A stretch of 64,000 nt of DNA from Frankia nepalensis (GTDB lineage Bacteria > Actinomycetota > Actinomycetes > Frankiales > Frankiaceae), in the NCBI RefSeq assembly GCF_016786325.1, contig NZ_JADWYU010000097.1, positions 90,684 through 154,683 of the forward strand. The letters run 5' to 3'. Shown here piece by piece: positions 1 to 9,100 of this stretch (positions are counted from its first letter, which is position 1; every line of letters begins with the position of its first letter). The position numbers were made by a program, and so were the translations under genes. Below the pieces are notes generated by a model, which made no database searches, was not told the DNA's origin, and saw nothing but the letters and a program-made list of their open reading frames with translations.

Positions 1-18
1 GCCGGACTCAGGTCCGGC
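1..18. terminator. Hairpin at window start, possible terminator
   Basis: GCCGGAC (1-7) and GTCCGGC (12-18) are perfect inverted arms around a 4-nt loop. The hairpin lies just past the stop of the minus-strand GntR gene (stop at 50), so it could end that transcript. No T-run is visible, as is common in high-GC actinobacteria, and sequence to the left is missing. Confidence 0.4.
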
Positions 19-49
19 GGCCGGCCGACCCGTGGGCCGAGCCTGGCGG

Positions 50-976
50 TCAGCCGCCGAGCAGGTCGAGGACGACGTTGGACGACGACCTGTCCGTGGA
101 CTCGGCCAGGTGCCGGCGCCAGAGGGCCTCGGCGGCGTCCGGGTCGCCCCCTTCGATCAGTTCGACCAGGTGCCGGTGGACGTCCTGGTGCTCGGCCAGC
201 GATCCATGCCCGTCCGCGCTGACGGGCGACCAAGGGGTGTCGGGGCGCCCCTCGGCGGTCGGCTGGTGGTTGGCCGCGGTGTGCAGGATGTGGCGGAGCA
301 TGTTGTCGATCACCGTGAGCGTCTGGTTTCCGGCCAGCTCGACGAGCAGGTGGTGGAAACCGCTCAGCGACGCGCGCGGGTCCGTCGCCGCGCCCTCCTG
401 GATCGCGCCGCGGCCGTCGATCGCCGTCGCGGACTCGGCCAGCGCCGCACGCAGCCGGCCCAGGACCGGCTGCGCCGGCGACTCGGCCAGCATGCGCACC
501 GCCGGCGTCTCCAGCGCCGCCCGCGCGTGCTGGACATCGCCGACCGTGGTGTGCCGGTGCTCGAGGACGAGGCCGGCGTAGCGGGCGGCGACGTGGCCGT
601 CCGGACGGTGCACCCGGGCGCCGCCGTGGGCGCCGCGGCGCACCGAGATGAGCGCCTCGGACTCCAGCACCCGGAACGCCTCGCGCAGCGTCGGCCGGGA
701 CACGCCGAACTGCTCCATGAGCACGGCCTCCGGCGGCAGCGCGTCGCCTTCGACCAGCTCGCCCCGCACGATCTGTCGGCGCAGGTGGGCCGCGACGAGC
801 TCGGCGGTCTTGGGCACCCGGACATGCCGCCCGACGCGCCCGTCGTCGAGGAGGGCCGACGGCGCGGGGCGGACCGGGCTGCCGGCGCCCATCGGGCCGC
901 CCACCCGGGTCATGCGGACCGAATGGGCGGTCCGCCGGGCCGTATCGAGGTTCGTGGCCGACTGCAGTAACGCCAT
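50..976 (-). CDS. FadR/GntR-family transcriptional regulator with FCD domain
   Basis: The 308-aa product is a DNA-binding regulator of the FadR subfamily. After a 40-residue variable N-terminus comes a winged helix (VSRPTLREAFRVLES, preceded by LVEGDALPPE), then an all-helical FCD ligand domain whose metal/ligand histidines probably include those in SGFHHLL and EHQDVHRHL. Such proteins usually repress genes for organic-acid, fatty-acid or amino-acid metabolism and release DNA on binding a carboxylate or acyl-CoA. I chose ATG at 976 because GGGAG lies 8 nt upstream; the open frame continues to 1123 without a comparable ribosome site. It is monocistronic, and the neighbouring thioesterase is on the same strand upstream. 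The ligand and targets cannot be read from the sequence. Confidence 0.85.
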   Translation of the reverse strand: MALLQSATNLDTARRTAHSVRMTRVGGPMGAGSPVRPAPSALLDDGRVGRHVRVPKTAELVAAHLRRQIVRGELVEGDALPPEAVLMEQFGVSRPTLREAFRVLESEALISVRRGAHGGARVHRPDGHVAARYAGLVLEHRHTTVGDVQHARAALETPAVRMLAESPAQPVLGRLRAALAESATAIDGRGAIQEGAATDPRASLSGFHHLLVELAGNQTLTVIDNMLRHILHTAANHQPTAEGRPDTPWSPVSADGHGSLAEHQDVHRHLVELIEGGDPDAAEALWRRHLAESTDRSSSNVVLDLLGG

Positions 977-1141
977 GACGTCGTCTCCCTGTGGGTGGCG
1001 GCGGCCTGCCGCCAGGCCGCTGGAGGTCGCTGTCGCGACCGCGCCGAGTCTTACAGGGTGTTCTGTAGCCGCTTGATTACGGGTGGAGGAATACCACGGT
1101 GTGATACGAAGAATGTAACACACTGTGAAGATGCCTGATTA

Positions 1142-1157
1142 CTATCCGCATGGATAG
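1142..1157. promoter_or_regulatory. Inverted repeat upstream of the GntR gene, possible operator
   Basis: CTATCC and GGATAG are perfect 6-bp arms separated by GCAT in the 247-nt spacer upstream of the GntR gene. A second, weaker GTGTG...CACAC symmetry lies at 1099-1123 in the same AT-richer stretch. GntR regulators commonly autoregulate from such sites, but no match to a named consensus is claimed. Confidence 0.35.
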
Positions 1158-1223
1158 CTGGCGTACGGATGATCGTTGCGCACGGGCTCGGCGGTCGGCG
1201 CGCGGCGCTGGTGACCTGCGGTT

Positions 1224-2612
1224 TTAGGGCAGCGGCCGGCGCTGGGTGGTTCGGGCGACGGTCCCCCGCGCGAGCACGCTCGGTGGCGCGTCGACCTGGC
1301 CGAGCTCCACGTCGACCACGGCCAGTCGTCGCCCGACATGTCGGACCGAGGCGACGACCGTCATGTCCTCGTCGAGCGGCAGTGAGCGCACGACCGACAG
1401 GTCCAGCGTCTGCAGGTGCGCGGTGTTGCCGGTCGGCAGCCGGCGGGTGAGCGCGACGCTGATCGCCGCGTCGACGAGCGCGCAGCTGGCCGCGGCGTGT
1501 ACCCGCCCGAGCCGGTTCGCCAGCCACGCCGGCGGCGGCATCCGCAGCACCAGTCGGTCATCGTCGTGCTCGGCGGCGGCCGCCAGCGCGCCCAGCAGGG
1601 GGTGCGGCGGCGGCGCGTGGTTGACCAGCCCGTCCGGCATCTCGTCGACCGGTTCGCCCGCCGTGTCCCGTGGCGGCTCACCGACGGCGCCGACGGTGTA
1701 GTCGAGGCCGACGGCGTCGCTGGGCATGGCCGCCGGGGAGAAGACCGCGCAGACGGCCGAGGCGACCGCCAGCCTGCGCCCGTCGTCGGTGCTGATCGTC
1801 GCGGTCGCGCGCCGCAGGCCCGTGTCGGGCTCCTCCGCGTCGGCGTCGTAGGCCTGGGCCTCGGCCCGCAGCCGGACGGGCGGCCGCCGCCCCCGGGCGG
1901 CGGCCCGGTCGGGGCTGAACATCGACAGCGGCCCGAGTGGGCCTCGCTTGACGTCCGGGTCGGCCCAGCCGCCGGTGGGGCCGTGGGTGCGCAGCTGCAG
2001 GGCGGCCGTCACGGTCAGGTCGCCGGAACGCGGGCTGGTACTGGTGGCGGCGCCGAGCGCGATCTCGGCGAGCGCGACGACCGCCGCCGTGCCCAGCCGT
2101 GGGCCGGGGGCGGGGCCGGTGAGCCAGGCCGGGACGGTCATCGTGACGGTGGCGAGCCCTTCGGCCGCCGTCCGCACCCGGGCGCCCACCGCGTCCGCGA
2201 ACGGGCTGCCCACCGGCGTGCCGCCCTCGTCTTCGGGGGAAGGGCCGGGCTCGGAGTCGAAATCGGGCTGGCCGGCCGCGGCATCGGGCTGGCTGGCCGC
2301 GGCCACCGCGGCGCGCCTGGGCCTGGTGGCCGCGGCTGGGGCGCCCGTGTCGTTCGCGGGCGCGGCGTCGTTCGCGGGCGCGGCGCTCCCGCCCGGCGGG
2401 CTGGCCGGCGGCTTGGGGAAGCTGCGCGGCCAGGCGCTCAGCCGCCGCAGGCCCTCCAGCCGCGCGGCGCCACCGGCGAGGGTGAGGTCGGGCGGGGTGT
2501 CGTCGGCGGGTTTCGTGGCATCCTCGGGCCCGGCCGGGCGCTCCGCCTCAGCGGTGGCCGGCGGCTTGGGCGCCTCGTCCTCGGGCAGGATGTCCACCTC
2601 GTCCCCGATCAT
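1224..2612 (-). CDS. Double hot-dog acyl-CoA thioesterase-like protein with long disordered N-terminus
   Basis: The protein is about 462 aa. The first 150 residues are Pro/Ala-rich and probably disordered, including repeated APANDAAPANDTGAPAA. Two PaaI-like hot-dog modules follow, around residues 160-310 and 330-462. The second has the typical HAAASCALVDAAISVAL helix and a PLDEDMTVVASV strand. PaaI-type thioesterases hydrolyse acyl-CoA thioesters in the cytoplasm; the substrate is unknown. Start choice is uncertain: ATG 2612 gives MIGDEVDI, ATG 2651 adds 13 residues, and neither has a strong ribosome site. A CRP/FNR-like site lies just upstream at 2663-2678. Confidence 0.65.
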   Translation of the reverse strand: MIGDEVDILPEDEAPKPPATAEAERPAGPEDATKPADDTPPDLTLAGGAARLEGLRRLSAWPRSFPKPPASPPGGSAAPANDAAPANDTGAPAAATRPRRAAVAAASQPDAAAGQPDFDSEPGPSPEDEGGTPVGSPFADAVGARVRTAAEGLATVTMTVPAWLTGPAPGPRLGTAAVVALAEIALGAATSTSPRSGDLTVTAALQLRTHGPTGGWADPDVKRGPLGPLSMFSPDRAAARGRRPPVRLRAEAQAYDADAEEPDTGLRRATATISTDDGRRLAVASAVCAVFSPAAMPSDAVGLDYTVGAVGEPPRDTAGEPVDEMPDGLVNHAPPPHPLLGALAAAAEHDDDRLVLRMPPPAWLANRLGRVHAAASCALVDAAISVALTRRLPTGNTAHLQTLDLSVVRSLPLDEDMTVVASVRHVGRRLAVVDVELGQVDAPPSVLARGTVARTTQRRPLP

Positions 2613-2662
2613 GCGCTTCTGTCTAGCAGGATCCGGGGAATTGCTGTGCATCTGCCCAGATC

Positions 2663-2705
2663 CGTGACGTGGATCACGCTGGACATTCCGGAGTTCGTGC
2701 TCCGG
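2663..2705. promoter_or_regulatory. CRP/FNR-like palindrome plus second inverted repeat
   Basis: CGTGA-N6-TCACG at 2663-2678 keeps the GTGA-N6-TCAC core of CRP/FNR-family sites. A second perfect palindrome, CCGGAG-N6-CTCCGG, lies at 2688-2705. Both sit 12-95 nt upstream of the possible thioesterase starts (2612 or 2651), where a regulator would act. Binding is inferred from motif similarity only. Confidence 0.4.
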
Positions 2706-2768
2706 ATGACCGTCTCGGGCCTTATAGAGCGAAATGCCACAAATGCGGGTTCGGGCTGCCGAACGCGC

Positions 2769-2801
2769 GGAGCCGGCGCCCTGAGGCAGGGCGCCGGCTC
2801 C
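2769..2801. terminator. Strong 14-bp GC hairpin, terminator of ahpCD
   Basis: A perfect 14-bp stem (2769-2782 with 2788-2801) encloses the loop GAGGC. It lies about 190 nt beyond the ahpD stop and upstream of the thioesterase gene, so it most likely separates the ahpC-ahpD transcript from that gene. There is no U-tract, which is usual in these GC-rich genomes. Confidence 0.6.
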
Positions 2802-2993
2802 GTTCCGTAACGCTCCTGTCACGTTTCGGCCGTGGCCGCGGGAAGCGGCCGGCTCGCGCCGACCGGGATGCCGAGCGTCCCGCCGTGACCGGGCGACCGT
2901 CGGCCGGTCCGGACGGCCGTCCCGGACGGGCACGCCGGCCAGGCCGGCTGGTGCCGGCCAGGCTGGCTGATCCAGGACGACCGCTCACGGGCC

Positions 2994-3533
2994 TCAGACC
3001 GTGGCCGGGATGAGCTCCTCGGACTCGAGGGTGACGGCGACGGCGTGCACGACCGAGGCGATCCGGATCGCGTCCTGGATGACCTCGCGGGACACCTCCC
3101 GGCCGCGCAGCTCGTGCTCGTGCGCCTGCAGGCAGCGGCCGCAGCCGTTGACGGCGGACGCCGCGAGCGACCACAGCTCGAAGTCGACCTTCTCGACGCC
3201 CGGGTTGGCGATCGCGTTCATCCGCAGCCCGGCGCGCATCCGGTCGTACTCCGCGTCCTCCAGCAGGTGCAGGGAGCGGTAGTAGATGTTGTTCATCGCC
3301 ATCAGCGCCGCGGCGGTCTTGGCCGCGCGGTAGGCCTGCGCCGACAGGTGCGCGCGGGCCTCGGGCTCCAGCTCGGCGATCGCCGCGCGGCCGCGGCTGG
3401 CCAGCGCCGCGGTGAGGACGGTGCCCCACAGCTGCTGCTCGGTCAGGTGGGACTGGCTCGTCACCGAACCCAGGTTCAGCCGCAGGTCCTTGGCGTACTC
3501 GGGCAGCGCGGCCCGCAACGCCTCGACGGACAT
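2994..3533 (-). CDS. ahpD: Alkyl hydroperoxidase AhpD
   Basis: This 179-aa protein matches AhpD in length and in its active site: Cys131-Gly-Arg-Cys134 with His138 three residues later ([13 protein letters not shown]) and an upstream Glu (VDFELWSLA). AhpD is a trimeric CMD-fold protein with weak peroxidase activity that also passes electrons from the lipoyl enzymes dihydrolipoamide succinyltransferase and dehydrogenase to AhpC. It is translationally coupled to ahpC: the ahpC TGA and the ahpD ATG share one base (TGATG around 3533). All catalytic residues are present. Expression is expected to be peroxide-induced through the divergent OxyR. Confidence 0.95.
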   Translation of the reverse strand: MSVEALRAALPEYAKDLRLNLGSVTSQSHLTEQQLWGTVLTAALASRGRAAIAELEPEARAHLSAQAYRAAKTAAALMAMNNIYYRSLHLLEDAEYDRMRAGLRMNAIANPGVEKVDFELWSLAASAVNGCGRCLQAHEHELRGREVSREVIQDAIRIASVVHAVAVTLESEELIPATV

Positions 3534-4108
3534 CAGACGCCCACCTCCACCTTCTCCTGCGAGACGATCTTGCCGCCGACGCTGAGGGTGCCCTGGCCCT
3601 TCTGCCAGTTGCAGGGGCACAGCTCGTCGGTCTGCAGCGCGTCGAGCACCCGCAGGACCTCGTTCGGGTTCCGGCCGACGCTGCCGGCGGTGACCATCGT
3701 GAACTGGATCACGCCGTCCGGGTCGATGATGAAGGTGGCCCGCTGCGCGACGCCGTCGTCGCCGAGGACGCCGGCGGCGGCGGTGAGCTCCTTCTTGATG
3801 TCGGCGATCATCGGGAACGGCAGGTCCCGCAGGTCCTCGTGGTTCTGGCGCCACGCGAGGTGCACGAACTCGCTGTCGGTGGAGACGCCGAGTACCTGGG
3901 CGTCGCGGTCGGCGAACTCGTCGTTGAGCCGGCCGAAGGCGGCGATCTCGGTGGGGCAGACGAAGGTGAAGTCCTTCGGCCAGAAGAAGACGACGCGCCA
4001 CTGGCCCGGGCGGCTGGCGGAGGTCTCCTGGACGAACGCCGTGTCGGGGTTGTTGCCCACGACGGCGGTCAGGTCGTAGGTGGGGAAGGCGTCACCAACG
4101 GTAAGCAC
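3533..4108 (-). CDS. ahpC: Alkyl hydroperoxide reductase C (peroxiredoxin)
   Basis: The 191-aa typical two-Cys peroxiredoxin reduces hydrogen peroxide, organic peroxides and probably peroxynitrite in the cytosol. The peroxidatic Cys51 is in FTFVCPTE, and a resolving-type CPC (Cys164 and Cys166) lies in DELCPCNW, as in mycobacterial AhpC, which uses three cysteines. Start is GTG at 4108 with a GAGGAC-like ribosome site about 10 nt upstream. No AhpF gene is present; ahpD overlaps the stop and supplies electrons instead, the actinobacterial arrangement. The gene is divergent from oxyR across a 346-nt spacer that carries tandem repeats. Confidence 0.96.
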   Translation of the reverse strand: MLTVGDAFPTYDLTAVVGNNPDTAFVQETSASRPGQWRVVFFWPKDFTFVCPTEIAAFGRLNDEFADRDAQVLGVSTDSEFVHLAWRQNHEDLRDLPFPMIADIKKELTAAAGVLGDDGVAQRATFIIDPDGVIQFTMVTAGSVGRNPNEVLRVLDALQTDELCPCNWQKGQGTLSVGGKIVSQEKVEVGV

Positions 4109-4216
4109 GGTGGCTGTTGTCCTCTCGTCCTGTCACGGTGATCTCGGGGCGCCGCGTGCTCGCCCGGCGCGTCGCGGAGCCGGTCCGGGACGCCGGCTCC
4201 GCGACGCGGGGCTGCC

Positions 4217-4318
4217 TGCTCGACGCGCTGTGGTGCTCGACGCGCTGCGGTGCTGGGTGCGCTGGGGTGCTCGAAACGCTGGTGTGCTCGAAACGCCGTG
4301 GTGCTCGGACGGCTGGGC
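4217..4318. repeat. Six tandem 17-nt repeats in the ahpC-oxyR spacer
   Basis: Six consecutive units start at 4217, 4234, 4251, 4268, 4285 and 4302, each exactly 17 nt, with rough consensus TGCTCGAMRCGCTGNGG. Units 1-2 are nearly identical, as are units 4-5; units 3 and 6 are more diverged. The array begins about 110 nt upstream of ahpC and ends about 135 nt upstream of oxyR. There are no spacers between units, so it is not a CRISPR array. Confidence 0.85.
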
Positions 4319-4441
4319 GCGGCCCCGGTCGGCCGGTTGGGGTCCGCGCCCGGGTGGGCTGTCGATCCAGCCGACCGGGGCCGTGCGCCCACTGTGCCGT
4401 GCACGGACTCAAAAGAGAAATCGAAAGATTCCGCAGGATTG

Positions 4442-4456
4442 ATAGAGTCTTGCTAT
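4442..4456. promoter_or_regulatory. OxyR-type operator ATAG-N7-CTAT overlapping the oxyR start
   Basis: ATAG at 4442-4445 and CTAT at 4453-4456 have the exact spacing of the classical OxyR half-operator. The site overlaps the first bases of the oxyR start codon at 4455. It fits autorepression of oxyR and redox-dependent activation of the divergent ahpC, although the ahpC start lies 330 nt away. Confidence 0.6.
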
Positions 4457-5390
4457 GGCTATGCCGCAGCCCACGCTGGCCCAGCTGCGCGCCCTCGTGG
4501 GTGTCGCCGAGCACGGCCACTTCGGCCGCGCCGCCGCGGCGCTGCACGTCAGCCAGCCGACGCTGTCGAGCGCGGTCGCCGCCCTGGAGAAGACGATGGG
4601 CGTCCAGCTCGTCGAGCGGACCACGCGGCGGGTCCTGCTCACCCCGCTTGGCGACGAGATCGCCCGGCGGGCCCGCGGCGTGCTCACCGCCGTCGACGAC
4701 CTCGTGACGGTCGCGCTACGCGCCCAGGTCCCGCTCACCGGCGACATCACGCTGGGCGTCATCCCGACCATCGCGCCCTACCTGTTGCCCCGGCTGATGC
4801 CGAAGCTACGCGTCCGGCGGCCGGACCTGCGGGTGGCGCTGCGGGAGGACCAGACGGCCGACCTGCTCGCCGACCTGCGCGCCGGCGCGGTCGACGTGGC
4901 GCTGCTGGCGCTGCCGACCGACGAGCCGGGGCTCGCCGAGATCCCGGTCTACGACGAGGACTTCGTGCTGGTCATCCCGGACAGCCACCCGCTGTCCGGG
5001 GGCGCCTCCGTCCCGGTCGCCGCGCTCGGCGGCCAGGAGGTGCTGCTGCTCGAGGACGGCCACTGCTTCCGGACGCAGGCGCTGGACGTCTGCCGGGAGG
5101 CGGGCGCCCGGGAACGCTCCGCGCTGCGGGCCGCGAGCCTGTCCACGCTGGTACAGATGGTCGCCAACGAGCTCGGCGTCACGCTGCTGCCCGCCTCCGC
5201 GGTGGCCGTCGAGGTGGGGGAGGGGCGCGGGCTCGGCGTGGCCACCTTCCGCGCTCCGCCACCCCGCCGCCGCGTCGGCCTCGTCTACCGCGAGACCTCG
5301 GCCCGCGCCCGTGACTGGGCCCTGCTGGCCGCCGACATCCGCGGTTCGCTGCCCGAGACGGGACTGCGCCTCACCCCGGCCGCCGGCTGA
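4455..5390 (+). CDS. oxyR: Hydrogen-peroxide-sensing LysR regulator OxyR
   Basis: The 311-aa protein has a LysR helix-turn-helix at residues 8-66 (HFGRAAAALHVSQPTLSSAV) and a periplasmic-binding-like sensor domain. The redox motif GHCFRTQALDVC carries Cys204 and Cys213 with the same spacing as the E. coli OxyR pair Cys199/Cys208, so a disulfide switch is expected. It is divergent from ahpC-ahpD, its textbook targets. Start could be ATG 4455 or ATG 4461; an ATAG-N7-CTAT site overlaps the first, and no clear ribosome site precedes either. That raises the possibility of leaderless translation or of the second ATG being used. Confidence 0.93.
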   Translation: MAMPQPTLAQLRALVGVAEHGHFGRAAAALHVSQPTLSSAVAALEKTMGVQLVERTTRRVLLTPLGDEIARRARGVLTAVDDLVTVALRAQVPLTGDITLGVIPTIAPYLLPRLMPKLRVRRPDLRVALREDQTADLLADLRAGAVDVALLALPTDEPGLAEIPVYDEDFVLVIPDSHPLSGGASVPVAALGGQEVLLLEDGHCFRTQALDVCREAGARERSALRAASLSTLVQMVANELGVTLLPASAVAVEVGEGRGLGVATFRAPPPRRRVGLVYRETSARARDWALLAADIRGSLPETGLRLTPAAG

Positions 5391-5867
5391 CGACGCCCGC
5401 GGCGCCCGGAACGGCGTGGCGACGGACCACAGTCACCGCGCTGGGACAGCTGGTCGCCCGTCGCCCGTCGTCGGACCGGCAGGTGGCGGCCTGCGGGTTG
5501 GCCGGCCTGGCGCCGGTACCGGTGCCGGTCGGGGCATGCTCCACGAGCCGCGACGCGGGCGGTCTATCCGGGCGGACCGTCCCGCCAGGCCGGGTGACCC
5601 GCGCTGGCCACCACCGGGCCGGGCGGCGGAGTGGAGTTCTGCCAGGTCACCGGCCCGGCCGTCCGCGCCACGCCAGTTTCGTTGCTGCGAAGAAATACGC
5701 GCCACAATGACGGTCCGGGCGGCGGTCGTGTGGCTGGTTGTGCTCCCCGAGGCCCGTCTCGTGACTGACGGTTGTGGTGGCGCTTGCTACCGCCGATTCG
5801 CTGCGTGAGTGGACTGACCGTCAGCTGACCGTCGGCGGCCTTTGCCCCTCTGCCGCGCGCGAACCGC

Positions 5868-5896
5868 TTGACGGGCGGTTGTCCGTACGCCATATT
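5868..5896 (+). promoter_or_regulatory. Putative sigma-70-type promoter upstream of the RHS gene
   Basis: TTGACG (5868-5873) is followed by exactly 17 nt and CATATT (5891-5896). It sits in the 796-nt spacer between oxyR and the RHS gene, about 290 nt before the RHS start, and implies a long leader. Apart from this and the hairpin at 6046-6067, I see no gene or RNA in 5391-6186. Confidence 0.4.
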
Positions 5897-6045
5897 TGGC
5901 TCCGCTGTAGATACTCTCGCCATCCGTTGGGCATGCCTAGGTCGTGTTGACCAGGCCCTGGGTGGCTTCACCGGGCACGCCGACGTGTCCGGGGCGCAGT
6001 CTCCTCTCCTTTGGGAAGTCCTCTTTCCTCCACCGCCCTCTCGAC

Positions 6046-6067
6046 GCGTGAGGCTTTAGCCTCGCGC
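6046..6067 (+). terminator. Stem-loop in the RHS leader
   Basis: GCGTGAGGC and GCCTCGCGC pair over 9 bp with one G-U wobble around a TTTA loop. A pyrimidine-rich leader lies before it and a run of six T follows about 30 nt later, some 85 nt before the RHS ATG. It may be an attenuator or just an mRNA structure. Confidence 0.3.
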
Positions 6068-6186
6068 GCTCTGAGGGCGGTTCTGGCTGGTTTGGGACCT
6101 CCTTTTTTCACCGACGTCGCGGCGTGCCGCTATTGGCGCGCCGGTTCTGGTCCTGTGTTTTCCTTTGACCTGCGCGGAGCCACAAC

Positions 6187-9100
6187 ATGACTCGCCGGTT
6201 CCTGCCCGTGCGCCGTTCCCTGTCCTTTGGCCGGAAGATGTGGCGGCGCCATGCCCGGGTGCGTCGGGTGGCGTTGCTGCTGGTGCCGGCGTTGCTGGTG
6301 TCAGGCGTCGTGGTGCTGGTGGTGGACCGGGTGACCGATCCGGATCTGGTGCCGATCTCGGAGCAGAACCCGTTTCGGGACGTGAAGCTGCCGGAGTCCT
6401 CGAACGGGACGGCTGAGGGCTTGGAGCAGCTGGTGCCGGCGGAGGTGACGTCACGGGACGCGGCGCCGGATGTGGCGGAGGTGATGGCACGGGTTCCCGC
6501 GATGGAGGGGGCGGTGCCGGCGTCGCCGGAGGAGAAGCCGCGGGAGGTGGTGTATCCGACGGGTGCGGACGCTCCGGTGGGGGAGGTGATCCTGCCGGAG
6601 GTGCCGGCGGGTGCGGAGTTGCCGTTGGAGGAGGACCTGGCGGCGGGGGTGCGGGAGCCGGATGGGGTGCAGCCGGGCCGGGTGGAGGTTCAGGCGGCAC
6701 GGACGGACAACGCGTCGGTGTTCCGGAACCCGGACGGCACGTATTCGACGGAGGTGTCGACGGAGCCGGTGCGGTTTCAGGACGAGCAGGGCCGGTGGGT
6801 GGAGGTGGACACCGGGCTCGAGGAACAGAGCGGCGGCGGGTTCGAGGCGAAGTCGGTGGCGGCGCCGGTGGAGATCGCCGCGGCGGCGGACGACGCGGAG
6901 TTGGCCCGGATCGAGCTGGGCGATGGGCTGTCGGCCGGGTTCGCGTTGGAGGGTGCGGCGGCGTCGGACGGTGTGGCCGACGGGGAGTCGGTGACGTTCG
7001 CCGAGGTACGGGAGCAGGCGGATCTGGAGCTGTCGGCGTCGGCGTCGGGACTCAAGGAGGTCATCGTTCTGCAGTCGGCGGATGCGCCGACGAGCTGGAC
7101 GTTCCCGCTGGCCCTTGAGGGGTTGACGGCGGGTCTGGACCGGCAGGGGCGGGTGGTGCTGTCGGATGGTTCGGGTGCGGTGGTCGCGGTGGTTCCGCGG
7201 GGGTGGATGGAGGATTCGTCGCCGGGCCGGGCGACGTCGGAGGGTGTGACGTACAGCCTGGTGGAGGCTGAGGGCACGGGTCAGCCGGCGTTGCGGGTGG
7301 ATCTCGACGCGGAGTGGTTGGGGGCGCCGGAGCGGGTGTTTCCGGTGCGGGTGGACCCGACGGTGACGCCGGTGGCGGCGGGTGCTGATGACACGTGGGT
7401 GTCGTCGGCGACGCCGGGTACTGCGCAGGGGTCGGATGGGTCGTTGCGGGTGGGGCTGCAGGGCACGGGGGATGAGAACCGGGCCTATGTCCACTTCCCG
7501 AACAACTCGGCGTTGCAGAACGCGAACATTCTGTCGGCGCAGGTGTCGTTGTACAACACGGCGTCGCATGACGCGTGCACGGCGCATCCGGTGTCGCTGT
7601 ATCAGGTGACGCAGCAGTGGAACGGCACCACGCTGACCTGGCCTGGCGCGTCGATCAGTGGTGAGGTCGCGCAGAGCACGTTCTCCCATCAGAGCGGCAA
7701 CGGGGGCTGCCCGGCCGGGTGGGAGACGTTCAGTGACTCGCGATTGACGGAGCTGGTGGAGGACTGGAACGACGGTACGGCGGCCAATCATGGTCTGTCG
7801 GTGCGGGCGTCGTCGTGGGACGCGACGCATTACAAGGAGTTCGCGTCGCAGAACTGTGCCTGCACGGCGCCGGGGACGGCGGGGGACTACCGGCCGAAGA
7901 TGAACATCACCTGGTCGCCGTATGACGCCGTCTACTCGTGGCCGACGGGCTCGCCGGTGTGGGAACAGGCGTTGACCGCGACGCAGCCAGGAAAGATCAA
8001 GGTTCGGATCACGAACCGCGGCAAGTTCACGTGGCCGGCGAACGGTAGTTACAAGTTGTCGTATCACGTGTATGACGCCACCGGGACCACTGAACTCGTC
8101 GCGCAGGGGTTTCAGACGAACCTGCCCGTGGCGGTGGGCCGTGGGCAGTCGGTGGATGTTCTCGCGACGGTGACGCCGCCGCCGGCGGGTAGTTACATCG
8201 TGAAGTTCGACATGCAGGACACCGCGGCGGGCGGGGCGTTCTTCTCGACGCACGGCATCTCGATGCTGCCGGTGGCGCTGGTCGCGCCGCCGGCGGGCGG
8301 GGTGCAGGTGACGACGTCGACGCCGGCGGACGCGGAGCGGGTCGAGACCCTGCGCCCGGTGCTGTCGCTGACCGGGAACCAGTCCGGTCTGACGTACGAG
8401 TTCCAGATCTGCTCGAACCCGGACGCGGCGAGTGGCTTCTGCAAGTCGTCGGGCGGCTTCATCTCCAGCTCGTCGTGGCAGGTGCCGGCGGATGAGATGA
8501 GCTGGGGGTATCCGTACTACTGGCGTGGCCGGGTGAAGTCCGGCGGCACGACGAGCGCTTGGACCCCACCGTCGAAGATCTATGCGCAGGTCCCCTCACC
8601 GCCGACGAGCGCGCATTTCGGCGGCGACCCGTATGTACCGGCGGAGGACTCGGTGTCGCCGCTGATCAGGAACTATGCGTCGTCGACGACGGATATCTCG
8701 GTGGCCGGGGTGGGGCCGGCGCTGGGGCTGACCCGGACCTACAACAGCCTCAACTCGTCGGTGGGGATGTTTGGTACTGGGTGGTCGTCGCAGTGGGACA
8801 TGGGCGTCCGGGTCGACGATGCCGGTGAGGGCAACCTGGTGGTGCGGTATCCGGACGGGCGGGACAGCCGGTTCGGGCGGAACTGGGACGGCACGTTCAC
8901 GCCGCAGGACGGCTACTACTCGCTGATGCAGGCGCCGAGCCCGCAGGTCGCGTCGTTCACCGGGGCGAACCACACGTCGTCGCTCGGCACCGCGGATACG
9001 GGTGAGTCGTGGCAGGTGCTGGCCGGGACGTGGGGAATCAACGGGAACAACGCCTACCTGGTCTCGGGCTCATCGGCGTCGGCGGTGATGCCGGCGCCGT

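Noticed and set aside
4217-4318. CRISPR array as an explanation for the 17-nt repeats
   Set aside because: Units are directly adjacent with no spacers and no cas genes are present.
5868-6059. Possible 63-codon gene in the RHS leader
   Set aside because: No ribosome site or recognisable pattern, and the region fits a promoter and leader better.
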